A stretch of 64,000 nucleotides of DNA from Carposina sasakii (GCA_014607495.2 CP053159.1:12345501-12409500), one strand, 5' to 3'; shown: positions 21,346-32,670, counted from the stretch's first letter. Numbers and translations: made by a program. The notes: generated from the sequence alone by a model not told the origin.

Positions 21346-23304
21346 CGATTTTATGGATAATTAACTTCAATACCTTAAAACTTGAGTTTCGAGTACGTAT
21401 TTTAAAAATATTGACAATCGATAACCAATGGTAGGGGCAAGTTTATTTAGGCCGCGATCTCGCTCGCATTACTTTGTCGGCCTCTTTGCCTTACCCCGTC
21501 AAATATTCAGGACATCTTCACTTTCAGGGGCCATGCAATATTAAATGAGAAATTGATAGAGAGTATATTTTCGAGGGTTTTTATTTTCAATTGTTGGGTA
21601 GTCAAAATAGAGTTTAGTTATTACTTGACGTAGAAGCGAACAAACCTATTCTAAATTCAGTATTATTACAAAACAGCATCTAAAAATTAACTTTTTACAA
21701 CAAAACTGTTCCTATGGAGTATCTCTAAATTTAGGGAAGGTTTAGCTTAAACATTGTCTAATTGCTTTGTAAAAACATAGTTTATGCTCATACGAGAGTG
21801 TGTCTTAACCTGCTCTATATTAAAATGACTACAATTCCACAATCTTTATTATCTTAAAAAACATAAATCTATACAAATAACTTGTTACTTACTCTTGACA
21901 GCAAATTTAACTTTCCTCACATGAGACGAACGAATTTTTCTTAATCATATTAAAATGATACGTGTTTAAGTACAAAACAGTGTACAGTTTCATACGCGAC
22001 TTAAAATTAATTCGCAACACTAAAATCACATTAGCATTATGTACCTATCTCAATATTTCACTGTGTTTAGGGCATCTGCATGCTGACGATTTTTTTTGTA
22101 AAATCTACAATCGTCTAATAACCTCAATCGTAATCATATTTTCTATGCAAGGAGAATTCTTATTTTAGAGAACATGGATTGCAGATGGTCATAGACATAG
22201 TTAAGTTAATTTTCAATGGTTGAGTGTGATTTAAGTTTCAGATAATGATAATCGATATGGAAATATGAATCTTTTACGCAAACTGCTTATTCTTATAGTT
22301 AGTGCTCTTTGTATAATGTGCTCATACACTTTCTGTCTTGTTCTTTTAGCATTAACTGAAAGAAACACGCACACTTCACGTACCTATGTGTTAAACAGAA
22401 CTATGGTTTTATCAAAAATTAAAATTTAAGCGTGGAGCAGACCGGTCTTATTTCACTAGCAAAAAAACATAACGACACTTAATAAAAACTATCTATGTAT
22501 ATATTCACTAAGTTACTCTTACACTAAAAGTGAACTAGCTTCTCACATCGCCGGGGTAAACCGGCCCTAACCATTAAGTACACGGGCCAGTCCACAGTGG
22601 CCTATATATAAGACTAATGTGCCTACTTTACCTGCACAGCCCAAATTAATTTTATTAATTTTAATCACTCGCGTGCGGACACACATTAAGGCTCGTTATG
22701 AAGCATGGCCGTTGATAAAATAACTAAAAACAATATGAGTGTACTAGCCCCCTTTTAAAGTACCATTAAAAATGTGGATAGCGCGATTAGGTGTTTGTTA
22801 ATGAGCTCTATTATGGCTTTGGCATTTTTTTTCGTTTTAGGGCGTGTTCACACGTGTCTAAATTGGGTTATGAAAAAAGTGTTTGGTAGTTTAATGGTTC
22901 TGCAGTTAAAATCTATGTTTGACCGCTAAAATAACAAGGCTATATATAAACTATACTAATGAATAATTTAAAGCTCAGCCTAATGCTAAAAACATAGAAG
23001 AGAGTCTAAATTATTAAGCTCCTATATGTGGTGACATTTTATATTTTCTTAAGTAAGTATGTACATTTATTTTCTGTAGTCTTTGAAGCGCTATTTGCTG
23101 AAATAAGTAATTATCTAGTTATTTGAAATACAGGCAAGCGTTTCATTTTAATAGTAATTAGCTAAGTACGGGGACTTTAAGGTAATTCATCAGCACGGTT
23201 TTATGTAACTATCAGAGGTCGTATCAACTTAAAAAAAATAACAAAATAAACCGGCCCCACCTATAGGGCAAGACAGGGTTAGGGTAAGATGGGGTATGAC
23301 ATAT
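21346..23304. other. Unannotated AT-rich DNA
   Basis: No convincing gene. Two GC-richer islands near 22550 and 23250 contain AAACCGGCCC motifs; the second lies just beyond the transposase remnant and may belong to its 3' non-coding end. Confidence 0.4.
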
Positions 23305-23830
23305 TTAATCGTGTTTATCTTCACAAACAGGGCAGATCGGCTTCATCGTCGTTATCTTCCACTCCTGCACAGGTGCCCACTTACCGCAAGTCTGGCATGT
23401 GATTTCAATAGACTCGGAATATAGACCGTGACAGTACAGACATTCTGTGGTATCTTCATCATCTGATGTCTGATTCTTCGTCATAAATTTCTTTTTGTTT
23501 GGTTTCTGTTTTTTACTGTTTTGTCTTTCTTCTAACTCGGCTTTATAAGTGAAGCAGTGATAATGGCCGCTTTTCCTCTTCTTCTAATTTGTCTTGTCCT
23601 TTTTCCTATTCGTGGATAAGGCATTAACTGGGACTGAAATGCTGCATTATCCAGAGCATCATTTACTATTGTTTGCTGTACTAAAGATAGGTTTGTGGAG
23701 TTGGCTGAGGTGTTTCTGTGTTCGTTGTAGAATTTGAGGCGGTGCAGGTGGCAGTTTGGTTATCATGAGCTGACGACTGATGGTATGACTGTCGGTGTTG
23801 GTTGTGATGTTGCTGCTATCGATTGTCCAA
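23305..23830 (-). pseudogene. pogo/Tigger-like transposase C-terminal remnant with zinc-finger tail
   Basis: The minus strand reads, in one frame, a segment ending LMPYPRIGKRTRQIRRRGK then AAIITAS. After a frameshift near 23549 it continues YKAELEERQNSKKQKPNKKK to a cysteine-rich end: ECLYCHGLYSES, ITCQTCGKWAPVQEW and PICPVCEDKHD, closing at TAA (23305-23307). Pairs of CxxC with a GKWA-type tryptophan after the KGKxxIxTxSPYKxEL-like linker are typical of the C-terminal end of insect pogo-family DDE transposases (family knowledge). The catalytic DDE domain and N-terminal DNA-binding domain are absent nearby, and the frame is broken, so it is a dead fragment. A host gene with the same zinc finger is a less likely alternative. 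Confidence 0.65.
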
Positions 23831-24070
23831 ATTAAACAATAATATACCTAAACTTAAACTTTGACCTAGAAATGACAAGAATGACAAATATCGCAGCTAC
23901 CAACACCCGACTTCGAAGACACGATAACCCTCACGCGATGTTGGTTTTAGAAGCAACGAAACCATCTTAAGTCAAAATCTGAACATTCAGATGAGTCGGT
24001 TCGCTGAACTAGTTGTTGACCGTGGATTTCTTTTTAATGTTACACAAACCGAAACTCCTGTCTCGTCAAT
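23831..24070. other. Spacer, possibly part of a transposon
   Basis: Contains GACTTCGAAGACACGATAAC and TGTTGGTTTTAGAAGCAACG, which are GC-richer than the surroundings. Nothing coding was recognised. Confidence 0.35.
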
Positions 24071-24664
24071 CCGGTGCCTTGTAGCAGTTCGAAAAATTTA
24101 TTTATTAAACCGTCCGGCTTTCGCAAACTTACGTACGTACCTTAAGATGTTCGCACACTGTGCCCAATAACCTTCCTTCCATTTCCTTTAAATAAGCAAA
24201 TTAAAGGGAACTTTGACATTTTGTATACTATTCTTATTTTTTCTTGATACGAGTATGTACATAATTTATAACCCTTTTTTCCCTCTAAAACCTCTTGATC
24301 TGACGTGTTTTTCTTTGGTAGTATGATGACATTTCACATTTAAGCGACTAATGTACAAAGCTGTATAGTAAAATAGTTCAATAAAAAAATATAACACACA
24401 TCTTGATATAGTAAGTAAACATCAAAAATTACATAAAACCACTCAAAATTAAAAAAAATACTTACGAAGGTATATCTTCGCGTGTAAACAAATAAGGGAA
24501 TTTCCCCTACATATATTTAGGGAAGAAGAATAGAAATTTTTTCCATTTTCTTTATTAATAATTTTATAATACATATATTTATTTAATATAAGAATCGGCC
24601 TTGCAGAGCTTAGCATTGATACAATCTGGATGGACAATATACACAACATTTATGTACATTCATT
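24071..24664 (+). repeat. Tandem duplication, long unit
   Basis: Starts CCGGTGCCTTGTA and ends ATTTATGTACATTCATTT. It shares with the next unit, in the same order, at least eight blocks, including CTTAAGATGTTCGCACACTG, GATACGAGTATGTACAT, ACATTTAAGCGACTAATG, GGTATATCTTCGCGTGTAA and GGACAATATACACAACATTT. The blocks are separated by ~10-110 nt of sequence lacking in the other unit. A SINE-C tail lies inside this unit only. Confidence 0.85.
24540..24575 (+). mobile_element. SINE family C tail inside the duplicated unit
   Basis: TTTTCCATTTTCTTTATTAA and the following AATTTTATAAT match the 3' tail seen at 27725-27757. It is absent from the shorter unit. Confidence 0.55.
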
Positions 24665-24674
24665 TCAATGTTAT

Positions 24675-24957
24675 CCGGTGCCTTGTAACTATCCGTCACT
24701 TACGTACGTACCTTAAGATGTTCGCACACTGTGCCCAATGCAAATTAAATTGTACTTAGATACGAGTATGTACATAGATCTGACGTGAGTGTGATGACAT
24801 TTCACATTTAAGCGACTAATGTACAAAGCTGTATAGGTTGATATAGTAAGTGAAGGTATATCTTCGCGTGTAATAAGGGAATTGGGAAGAAGAATAGAAG
24901 AATAGTTCTTGATACAATCTGGGTGGACAATATACACAACATTTATGTACATTCATT
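24675..24957 (+). repeat. Tandem duplication, condensed unit
   Basis: Same block order as 24071-24664 but about half the length, each shared block joined almost directly to the next. It ends GTACATTCATT like the first unit. Several small ORFs here are by-products and have no protein similarity that I recognise. Confidence 0.85.
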
Positions 24958-26500
24958 GATATGTTTATTATTATTGTATTTACCTTACGAGTTGTGCCTC
25001 TCGAAACTTGTCTCGTGATCTGTATCACTTAACTGTTGCGAGATGGACTATTGGGCGGCGCGGCCGTAAGGATTTTAATGCATGTTTTGTGTGCGCCAGT
25101 TATAGTTGCATGTATCAGTATTGTGCTACAATGTATAATCATTATTCTACTTTTTAATACATGTGATGTTGGTGTGCCTAATCTTAATAAATAAATAAAT
25201 CTGTATACACACACACACACAGGCTTTAAGTACATGACCGTTGTACACTGCACCGAAAAAGCTGTACCTATCAGAGAATTATTACATGTTAAACAAACCT
25301 AAATGCATGCAGACTAAACAACTAGAAACGAACATACATCACAAGAAACAATTTACGTATATAGTGCAAGAACCAACACCGCATTCCTGAACTATTGTTT
25401 TCGTTTCCAAATGAAACCCTGTATAAAATATTCACCCCTTAGCGTGAAACCTCCCTCAAACGTGAAACTAGTTGAAACCATAAATATAAAATATGATTTA
25501 GTTAGACTATCGCTATGTAATGTTTTAAGCTTTGTTGAAATTCAGTTCCCTATATTTTAATTTTCGTTTTAAGATATGAGAATTGTGTGTTTCGGCATAA
25601 AGGATGGTTTCGGTAGGTAAATTTTTACAAACATTAATACCAACCTCACAACTTACAAAGATACAAACTTTATCTGTGTTATCGCCTTCAGCTTACAAAG
25701 ACACTTTATACGCGTTATCGCAAAACAAAACTAAAAACATTATAAAGGCGAATCTAGCCCTGATTTGGCAGGTAATCCAAACATTTTGCTCTCAAAAGTC
25801 ACGTTAAGTGTGGCCAAGTTAAAAGCGTATTTTTAATAACACCTTATTATATTTACTAATCCAGGAGGCCAATTCTCGAAGTTCTCGAGTTGGAACGAAG
25901 CCGAAACGGAACCGTTGTAGACGCTCAGAACAAAGCAATAATTACTTTACGGTCACGTAATTAGATACATTTCAGCACAAGACAGATATTTGTTTTTATT
26001 CTGTCATACTCGCGACCGATGCGTGCTAAAATATACCTTATTACTTAAGCGGTAAGTATATAAGTATTGCTTCGCACCGCGTTTCGTTACCGGTTCGTTA
26101 GTGGTTGTGCTTCGGCTCAAAAATTTTCAAGAATTGCTCCTCTGAACTGGCTTAGTCCGCGTAAACTTCTCAGATCAGCAGTTAAGCCTGTACATTAATT
26201 TTTCAATCAGCCATTTAGGACAAATGTATAGGAGATAAATAATAATTATTTTATATGTATAGAAGATAAATAATAATAATAATTAAAATTTGTTCCTATT
26301 TATAGAATATAGATATACACCCTCATTCCTAACTACTTAATACTACACAATATTAAAGCTGGATATAGCTTTTTATCGGTACCTTCGACCTTTCCATTGA
26401 ATTAGATTTTCATACGACAATAGGGTCTCCCCGCATTGTGGCGATGAAAGCGAACCCACTGAGCGGAATGCTCGGCTATCAGTGTAATAATTATTTCCAT
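24958..26500. other. Unannotated AT-rich DNA with (AC)n microsatellite
   Basis: An (AC)n tract lies at 25206-25221. ORFs at 25029-25253 (minus) and 25604-25807 (plus) are unremarkable. No repeat family was recognised. Confidence 0.4.
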
Positions 26501-26602
26501 TGTCTTATTTACCCTCGTGGACAATTAAGGTTAGATGCGTAAGTGATGTGGGCGAGTACAGGGCGGTGCACATCGGAGTGATTTGAACGAATATTTTGTG
26601 TG
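26501..26602 (+). repeat. 102-bp direct repeat, copy 1
   Basis: TGTCTTATTTACCCTCGTGG to GAACGAATATTTTGTGTG. Nearly identical to 26749-26850. Confidence 0.9.
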
Positions 26603-26748
26603 GGAGGCGATTTTAATTTTTCCCTTCATTTCATGTAAATAGCTGTTTTTTTTTAAATAACAATAATTAATTATTATATGATAATGTGATAGCTATAAAA
26701 TTATTACAAATGTACCTGTCTATCCTACATAGATGTGGCGTAGATACA

Positions 26749-26850
26749 TGTCTTATTTACCCTCGTGGACAATTAAGGTTGGATGCGTAAGTGATGTGGG
26801 CGAGTACAGGTTGGTGCACATTGGAGTGATTTGAACGAATATTTTGTGTG
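26749..26850 (+). repeat. 102-bp direct repeat, copy 2
   Basis: Differs from the first copy by only a few substitutions (for example GGTTGG for GGTTAG, and CAGGTTGG for CAGGGCGG). The 146-bp spacer is unrelated, so this may be a local segmental duplication or two insertions of one element. Confidence 0.9.
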
Positions 26851-26949
26851 TTTTATATTTTACCGGTCACAGTTCAAATATCAATAGTGCCAAAAAAGCC
26901 ATATGAAATATCTGATAGCTTGCAGACCACGGATAGGCGAATAATAATT

Positions 26950-27190
26950 ACATACATACATATAATCACGCCTTTATCCCTTACGGAGTAGGCAGAGCAC
27001 CAAGGGCCGATAGGACCACATGGTGCCAAATTTTGAGGGTATAGTTGAGATGTACAAGTTCGGTTACAGGTGGTCAGCCCATCGCCTACAAAACAGGTCC
27101 CTCTACTGACTTGTACAGTATGCCCGGGATGAGAAGGTCCTGTAGTATCATACGTTTTTTCACTCCCAGAGCAGCTCAGAAGCAGCTTAG
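26950..27190 (-). mobile_element. Retroposon 3' end, family D copy 2
   Basis: (CATA)n, then AATCACGCCTTTATCCCTTA, CAAGGGCCGATAGGACCACA, AGGTGGTCAGCCCAT and TGTATGCCCGGGATGAGAAG. About 240 bp, collinear with 32412-32670. ORFs in it on both strands are not retained in the other copy and are incidental. Confidence 0.7.
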
Positions 27191-27249
27191 AATAATAGTT
27201 CAAGATGCGACATCTTTATGTACCTAACTAAATGCGGCGAGAAGCTCCC

Positions 27250-27381
27250 CTGTAGCATAGAGATATACGATGTAGACATAGACTGCTATCATACTAACAG
27301 TTTCGATGCAAGTCTAATGGTGCATCAAAACAGTTAGTATGACATTAGCACTCTATGACATCTCATTCCTCTATGCCTGTA
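27250..27381. mobile_element. Hairpin MITE, ~130 bp
   Basis: Left arm GTAGACATAGACTGCTATCA then TACTAACAGTTTCGATGCA; the right arm TGCATCAAAACAGTTAGTAT then GACATTAGCACTCTATGAC is its near reverse complement. The outer arms (TAGCATAGAG and CTCTATGCC) extend the pairing. No coding content and no second copy. Confidence 0.65.
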
Positions 27382-27471
27382 GCTTAATAAAACGGTCAAA
27401 AAGTATGGCTTGCTTAAGTAGCCTTCTTAAAATCTCTTACTTGCATGGTAAATATAGGTAGATACATGTTC

Positions 27472-27640
27472 ACATGGCTGTGATCCCAAAATAGTAAGAG
27501 CTGCAGGTTTGCCTTTGCGATAGCCCCGTTTACATGGCAGGGTCAGATGTTAATGACCAGTAACAAATTGCTAGCTCATGGCCTTAGGGAACACACTTCC
27601 TTAGTCGACTCTTACGACATGCACGGAAGGAGATGTATAA
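27472..27640 (+). repeat. Dispersed repeat, family R
   Basis: ATGGCTGTGATCCCAAAATA, AATTGCTAGCTCATGGCCTT, TAGTCGACTCTTACGACATG and CACGGAAGGAGATG. Truncated before the GTATTCTAGTGAAGC block. Confidence 0.7.
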
Positions 27641-27696
27641 TAGTGTGTGATAATAATCAATCAAAAAAAAATATATAACCTAATTTAATTTGTTAA

Positions 27697-27757
27697 ATTC
27701 TATTCCCACTCGGGTGAAGAAATTTTTCCATTTTCTTTATTAATAATTTTATAATTT
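27697..27757 (+). mobile_element. SINE family C, 3' part
   Basis: TATTCCCACTCGGGTGAAGA continuing to TTTCTTTATTAATAATTTT. The B box is cut at its left edge. Confidence 0.55.
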
Positions 27758-28078
27758 GCTTAACTCAACCGCCGTAACTCACATTTATCCATAAACCATC
27801 CCTTCTTGTCTAAAATGGGAACTTTACCCCCATTACAAAAAGGTTTAAACTAGCTCGCATCACGAGCTTATAAAGGATGCATCATGTATTATAGAATAGG
27901 AGACAGTTGCACTTTCGTTAATGGCGATACAGTATACGTTGGGTAAGTTAAGTCTATCAAGAGTCTACCAAGTGACTACCCGATCTACTGTATTTACATA
28001 TAGGTATCGGCTATAAGATTACTGACTACTACTAAATAAGCGCCCACGATGTATTTAACCAATATCAGCTACTGTCAC

Positions 28079-28637
28079 CATCCGCGTGGACTGCAGAAAA
28101 AAACAAAATGTCGAAATTATCCGGGATAAATATATTTTTTCGGGATAATGAATTGTAGCCTATGTGTTATTCTTATATGTAAGCTTGTATTCAGCGGTGA
28201 TAGCCCAGTGGTTAAGACGTGCACCTTCCAAGCGGGAGGCGTAAATCCGATCCCAGTCATGGGCCTGTACCAGTGAATTTATTTCATGTACAGATTTTAA
28301 TGCTGCAAAATTATCACTTAGCTCGTGCCTCGGAAAGCACGTAAAACTGTTGGTCCTGCGCCTGATCTCTCTCCGGTCGTGTCGGCTTTCCGTCCCATCG
28401 GACTATGAGAGTAACCGAATAGAGAGTACATTTGTGTTTGCGCACATACTTGTGCACTATAATATCTCCTGCGTGCCTGGCCAATCTCCGTAGAGATTGG
28501 TCGCCTTGGCCGAAATACGGTCGGAGATCATCATATATAACATATATTATTATGAAGTTTCATCAATATTCATTTCGCAGTTTTTGCGTGATAGAGCATC
28601 CTTAAAAACTTTCGCGTTTATAATAATATTAATAGGA
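28079..28637 (-). mobile_element. Helitron copy H4, split by a SINE
   Basis: The left part has CCGCGTGGACTGCAG and TCGAAATTATCCGGGATAAA as in H2. The right part ends ACTTTCGCGTTTATAATAAT and AGGA, the Helitron 5' end also seen in H7. The SINE at 28192-28534 lies between, so it inserted into a pre-existing Helitron. The CTAG end has been lost on the left. Confidence 0.6.
28192..28534 (+). mobile_element. tRNA-derived SINE (family A), full-length copy 2
   Basis: Head CAGCGGTGATAGCCCAGTGG, B box GTAAATCCGATCCCAGTCAT, then the same body as 16870-17217 through GAGATTGGTCGCCTTGGCCG to GGTCGGAGATCATCAT. It is about 340 bp, and changes from the other copy are mostly scattered substitutions. Transcription would depend on the internal Pol III boxes. 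Confidence 0.9.
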
Positions 28638-29455
28638 TGATGAACATAGAAAACTTGAAATAAATCAAAAGTTCAGCTCTTAGCCTATTGTATGAGGCAA
28701 GTATTAATAATGCAGTGACGTACCTAGTCTGGGGGGTAGGGGGCGCCAATCACATTAAAATAACCCTCCAGCCTCATTGTTTCTGTGTGGACTGTTCGTT
28801 TGTATCACATGCATTAAAATAGTGTTTGTGGTGTTCGGTTTTCGCGCATCGAAACTCTTTTGAGCAAAGCTTAGTTATGTGCGACTGGTGGTAGAACATT
28901 CTTTTAACCTTGTCATTTGTAGGTACAATGTTGATTGCAATAAGTAAATAAATGTTTGGTGAGATTTGTCATCTGATTTAGATTTTTGTCACAGACTACG
29001 CCAATCGACTTCGTAGAGATTCTCTATTATTTAAATTAAATTTTCGTGTTCCTTTTATATGTTATCATATATTATTTATTAGTTATTATAGTATAAAACT
29101 TGCCAGTAGATATACAAATAAGTATAACACAAAGCCGTAATATCTCACGAGGACAATAAATCACAGACCTCAGCAAGTTCAAAATCTCTACGTACTCGTA
29201 TGGATATTATCTTTTAAATGATTATTTTAATGTAGTTGGTATACCTAAACCTTTTTCTGCTTATTAAAGAGTTGCAGCTAAATAGACATTAATTAACCAA
29301 CTAATTGCCATAGTAGGTTTCGTGTATGAGATTGTTCGAGTACGTAATCAGCTTACAGTGGTAAGCATCTTACCTTGTGCCTAAACATCTCTCGGTTGAA
29401 TAGATGCAGCCAGTGCTTGCGGCTTTTGAATAGATGTTGCCTCTAGTCACAGACC
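28638..29455. other. Unannotated AT-rich DNA
   Basis: Nothing recognised. Confidence 0.4.
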
Positions 29456-29459
29456 TTAA

Positions 29460-29731
29460 AGGCTCGAGTACACCGGATGCGTGTGCGTGCACGTAAGCGT
29501 AGACGTATACGTACCTCTGAGTTGTAATGTATGGAACTGTATAGGCACGGGCAGACTGGATGCGTATGCGTAGACGTAAGCATAGACGTCAAGCGGTGAC
29601 AGTTCTATACATTAAACTCAGTTGCGAGGTACCGGCGCGCTGTCGTTGCCCGTGTAGCCCGTTAAGATCCCCCGATTCGATTAAACTCAGCACGCTTACG
29701 TGCACGCATACGCATCCGGTGTGCTCGGGGC
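29460..29731. mobile_element. MITE flanked by TTAA, 272 bp
   Basis: Terminal inverted repeats of about 40 bp: GGCTCGAGTACACCGGATGC at the left against CGCATCCGGTGTGCTCGGGG at the right, extending through CACGTAAGCGT and ACGCTTACGTGCACGCA. TTAA sits at both edges (29456-29459 and 29732-29735), the target duplication used by piggyBac and Kolobok elements. The interior is GC-richer than the surroundings and contains extra near-copies of the TIR motif. The 118-codon ORF starting inside has no recognisable family. Confidence 0.75.
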
Positions 29732-29735
29732 TTAA

Positions 29736-31243
29736 TACTACACGTAAGGCAAATTGTACATTCAAACTAGGGTATCATCTAGTATTGGAATCATTTCTAT
29801 TTATAATATCACCTTTTTTACATTGGTATCCCATATACCCAACAGAGCACACTATCGAAGCACACGCCACTACACTGATAGAGTGTGCTTATGATATGAT
29901 TCGCATATCACCTTGACTCGGAACACGAATTCATATGTCGTGTTCACGATTTACATGTGCATAATCTTTCCCCACTTTTAAGCAAGAATTGATCTATTAA
30001 AAATTGTCAGCCAGTAAAACAGTAGGATAACATAGGCTTGTTATCTGAGAGTGTGATTTTTCGTGCTTCCATACTGTAAAAGAATTCCAACGGTAATATG
30101 TACTCTTTTACATTTACATGAGATAAAGGTATTTACTAACAAGAACAAACTCAGCTACCTGAAGTGTTACATTAGGTGGAGCGAGCAAAGGGGGATTATG
30201 CAAAACCTAACCAAACATTGTCAGGTCACAGGTTCTGTTGGAAACACATTTGTAGGTCGCGACTTACAATTTCTTAGAAGTTGTATGCATTATTGTCTTA
30301 TTTTATACCTACTGGTAGGTACTTACTGTGAAATTGAGAGATTACTTTGAAAACTAGTGATTTGTGTTGGTAATGTCTGCCCCCCCCAAAATCTCTCAAA
30401 ATTGGTTTTTGAGATTGGCTGTTAGTGACTGACTGACAGAAACCAATGGTTTATAGGAAGCAGAAAGGCGATTTCTTAAGAGATTTCCTAGGAGATTTCT
30501 TGAAATGAACGACCAAGAAGAAAACCGGAATATCTAAAGTTATGGATAAAGGATGAAGTCGTGTGGAGTTTTATTTAATCTCTCAATATAAGGTATTCTA
30601 AAACTTATGTGTATGTTCTGAGCCTAAGAATCGCGGTAGAACCATAAAAATACATCGGCTCCAACCGACTGCAGTAGAATACGAATCTCCACGGAGTTTC
30701 GCAATATTCAGGGAAATATTCAGAATTTCCAGAGGTAGATGGCTGAAAAAGTAAGTGATACGGCAAATATGGAATCTTCTTACTTTCAGGAGTTTAGGTC
30801 GTAGGTAAATATTATTTTTATGTTAGTAGCTTTTGTTAGATAAATTAAGAGTGTACCTACATATAGCCTTATTTTAATTTTTATAAGTTCATACCAATAG
30901 ATATTTATTTTATACCTACTATTTTCTGGTAAAGAAAGCATTTTAAGAAAGCACAATAATCTAGCGACTAGCGTAATGTAAATTTTAAGAAATAAATCGT
31001 ACAAAAAAATTTGAAATCAGTATTTGGACTACTCTTTCATGATCAGAATTTTAAACGAACGTGACTTCTCCGATCGTGCCCGAAAATAACTCATAGGTTA
31101 CTGACAGACCCACAACTTTAACTGGACTATTGTCACCATCGCTATAATCTAAGCAACAAGGAATAAATCCGTATGGTGGCCTGAGTTTGCATAGTTTCCT
31201 CCTAGGTGTGTGGTATAACGTTGATCAAAAGTGCCGTCAAATC
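29736..31243. other. Unannotated DNA
   Basis: A poly-C run is at 30381-30388. A 95-codon plus ORF (30063-30350) has no recognisable features. No shared repeats. Confidence 0.4.
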
Positions 31244-31579
31244 CTACCTAGGTGCAGCACGAGCCCGGCTTAGCATTGATTCATATTCTTCACACGTTAT
31301 TCGGTTCCTCATCTTTGATCGACGGTTTTCTAAGAGTGGATAATGGCGCTCGACGAAAATTTCGTCCGTTACTTCAGTAACAGCTCTTTCAAATATAGGT
31401 AATGCATGGCAGTGGTAGTGATCCCTCGATACTTTTTTTTCTGGTGGATATCTTTGTCGGCCTCTGTCTTCTTTCCGATTGTGTTTGGGGCATGAACGCC
31501 GAGAAAGATTTCCACTTCCTTGTAGGTAGGTATCTACTATTAAATAAGTAACTGTAACACTCCACATGAGAGGTGCCAT
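31244..31579 (-). CDS. Unrecognised 111-codon ORF
   Basis: I do not recognise this protein. Its C-terminal half (TDEIFVERHYPLLENRRSKM then RNRITCEEYESMLSRARAAP) is charged and looks more protein-like than most ORFs here. The N-terminal third is hydrophobic and probably not coding. A possible splice donor (CTAG|GTAGGA) overlaps the stop. It could be an exon, a transposon remnant, or chance. Confidence 0.2.
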   Translation of the reverse strand: MAPLMWSVTVTYLIVDTYLQGSGNLSRRSCPKHNRKEDRGRQRYPPEKKVSRDHYHCHALPIFERAVTEVTDEIFVERHYPLLENRRSKMRNRITCEEYESMLSRARAAPR

Positions 31580-32411
31580 CTAGTTGAACGCTCCAAAACA
31601 TCCCTTAAGGGTACTCTCACTACAGACGGTATTTGTATGCTTGGCATAAAGATTATTAATATCAACTTTTGAGTGTGAATTTGAAAATATAATGATTTAC
31701 CAATTACCACATAGGAATTAGCTGTATTATCGGGTACACTTTACTGGAACGTCATAGACACGTTTCAGACTACATTTCCAACAGGTCCCATGACGTCTCC
31801 ACCAGCCCGTAATTGTCATTCCCATCGCACAGCATGTCCCGACATTGCGAGCCACGTGCTTACCTCCATACTCTACTGTTACCACATTATATCTGCTTCA
31901 AAACGCGGCGCTAGTGCGTTGATTTATAACAGCAACTGCTACGGCGACGTCCAAGTTTTGCAGTATACCCGCTGCTAGTTTAACTTGGTGTTATTCTAAC
32001 TTTACCAACTTAAGCTGATAGTCCGTGTTGGCGCTAGTGTCTATGTAGGATAAGTTTATAGCTGGCGATTTTACGTGGTACGTAGTTTTCTCGTTGCTTT
32101 AGTGGTTGGGAATGAATTTTAATCGAGTACTAGTGGTTGCCGTTGATGACAAAGGGATACGCCGCGAACTTTCAACGTTCTTCTGCGAAACACTCAGCAT
32201 AATTTGGACCGAATAAATTGTCTGCTAGGGTTTATTTTTCTTTGTGGGTTAGTTTTGTAGGTAGGTTGGGTTTTTCAAGTGCATTTCTGCTTGCATTTTT
32301 ACTAGAGTTCTTGGACCTTGTTTTTAGTCCTTATTTAAAATGTGATTTTCTTAAAATTCATTTCGGGAATCAGGAACTAGACATTATTTATTACTAACTT
32401 ACCTTTTAATG
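31580..32411. other. Unannotated DNA, locally GC-richer
   Basis: 31780-32050 is less AT-rich and has a GGCGCTAGTGTCTATGTAGG motif. A similar motif (CGCTAGTGTCTATGTGG) occurs near 45366. No gene was recognised. Confidence 0.35.
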
Positions 32412-32670
32412 GATACATACATACAATCACGCCTGTATCCCTTACGGGGTAGGCAGAGCACCAAGGGCCGATAGAACCACATGGTGCCACTTCTGACCAA
32501 TTTTGAGGGTATAGTTGAGATGTATAAGTTCGGTTAGTAGTGACAGGTGGTCAGCTCATTGCATACAAAACACCAAAATCCTCTTGTCCCTCTACTTGTA
32601 CTGTATGCCCGGGAAGATAAGCAGCTGTAGTATTATACGTTTTTTTTGCACTTCCAGAGCAGCATAGAAG
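32412..32670 (-). mobile_element. Retroposon 3' end, family D copy 3
   Basis: Collinear with 26950-27190: (CATA)n, AATCACGCCTGTATCCCTTA, CGATAGAACCACATGGTGCC, CAGGTGGTCAGCTCATTG and TGTATGCCCGGGAAGATAAG. Confidence 0.7.

Noticed and set aside
24449..25028. Several 60-80 codon minus-strand ORFs over the tandem duplication
   Set aside because: They lie in the AT-rich duplicated block, share sequence only because of the duplication, and have no domain-like composition.
29560..29916. 118-codon plus ORF
   Set aside because: It starts inside the TTAA-flanked MITE and crosses its end, so it is a chance frame in GC-richer element DNA.
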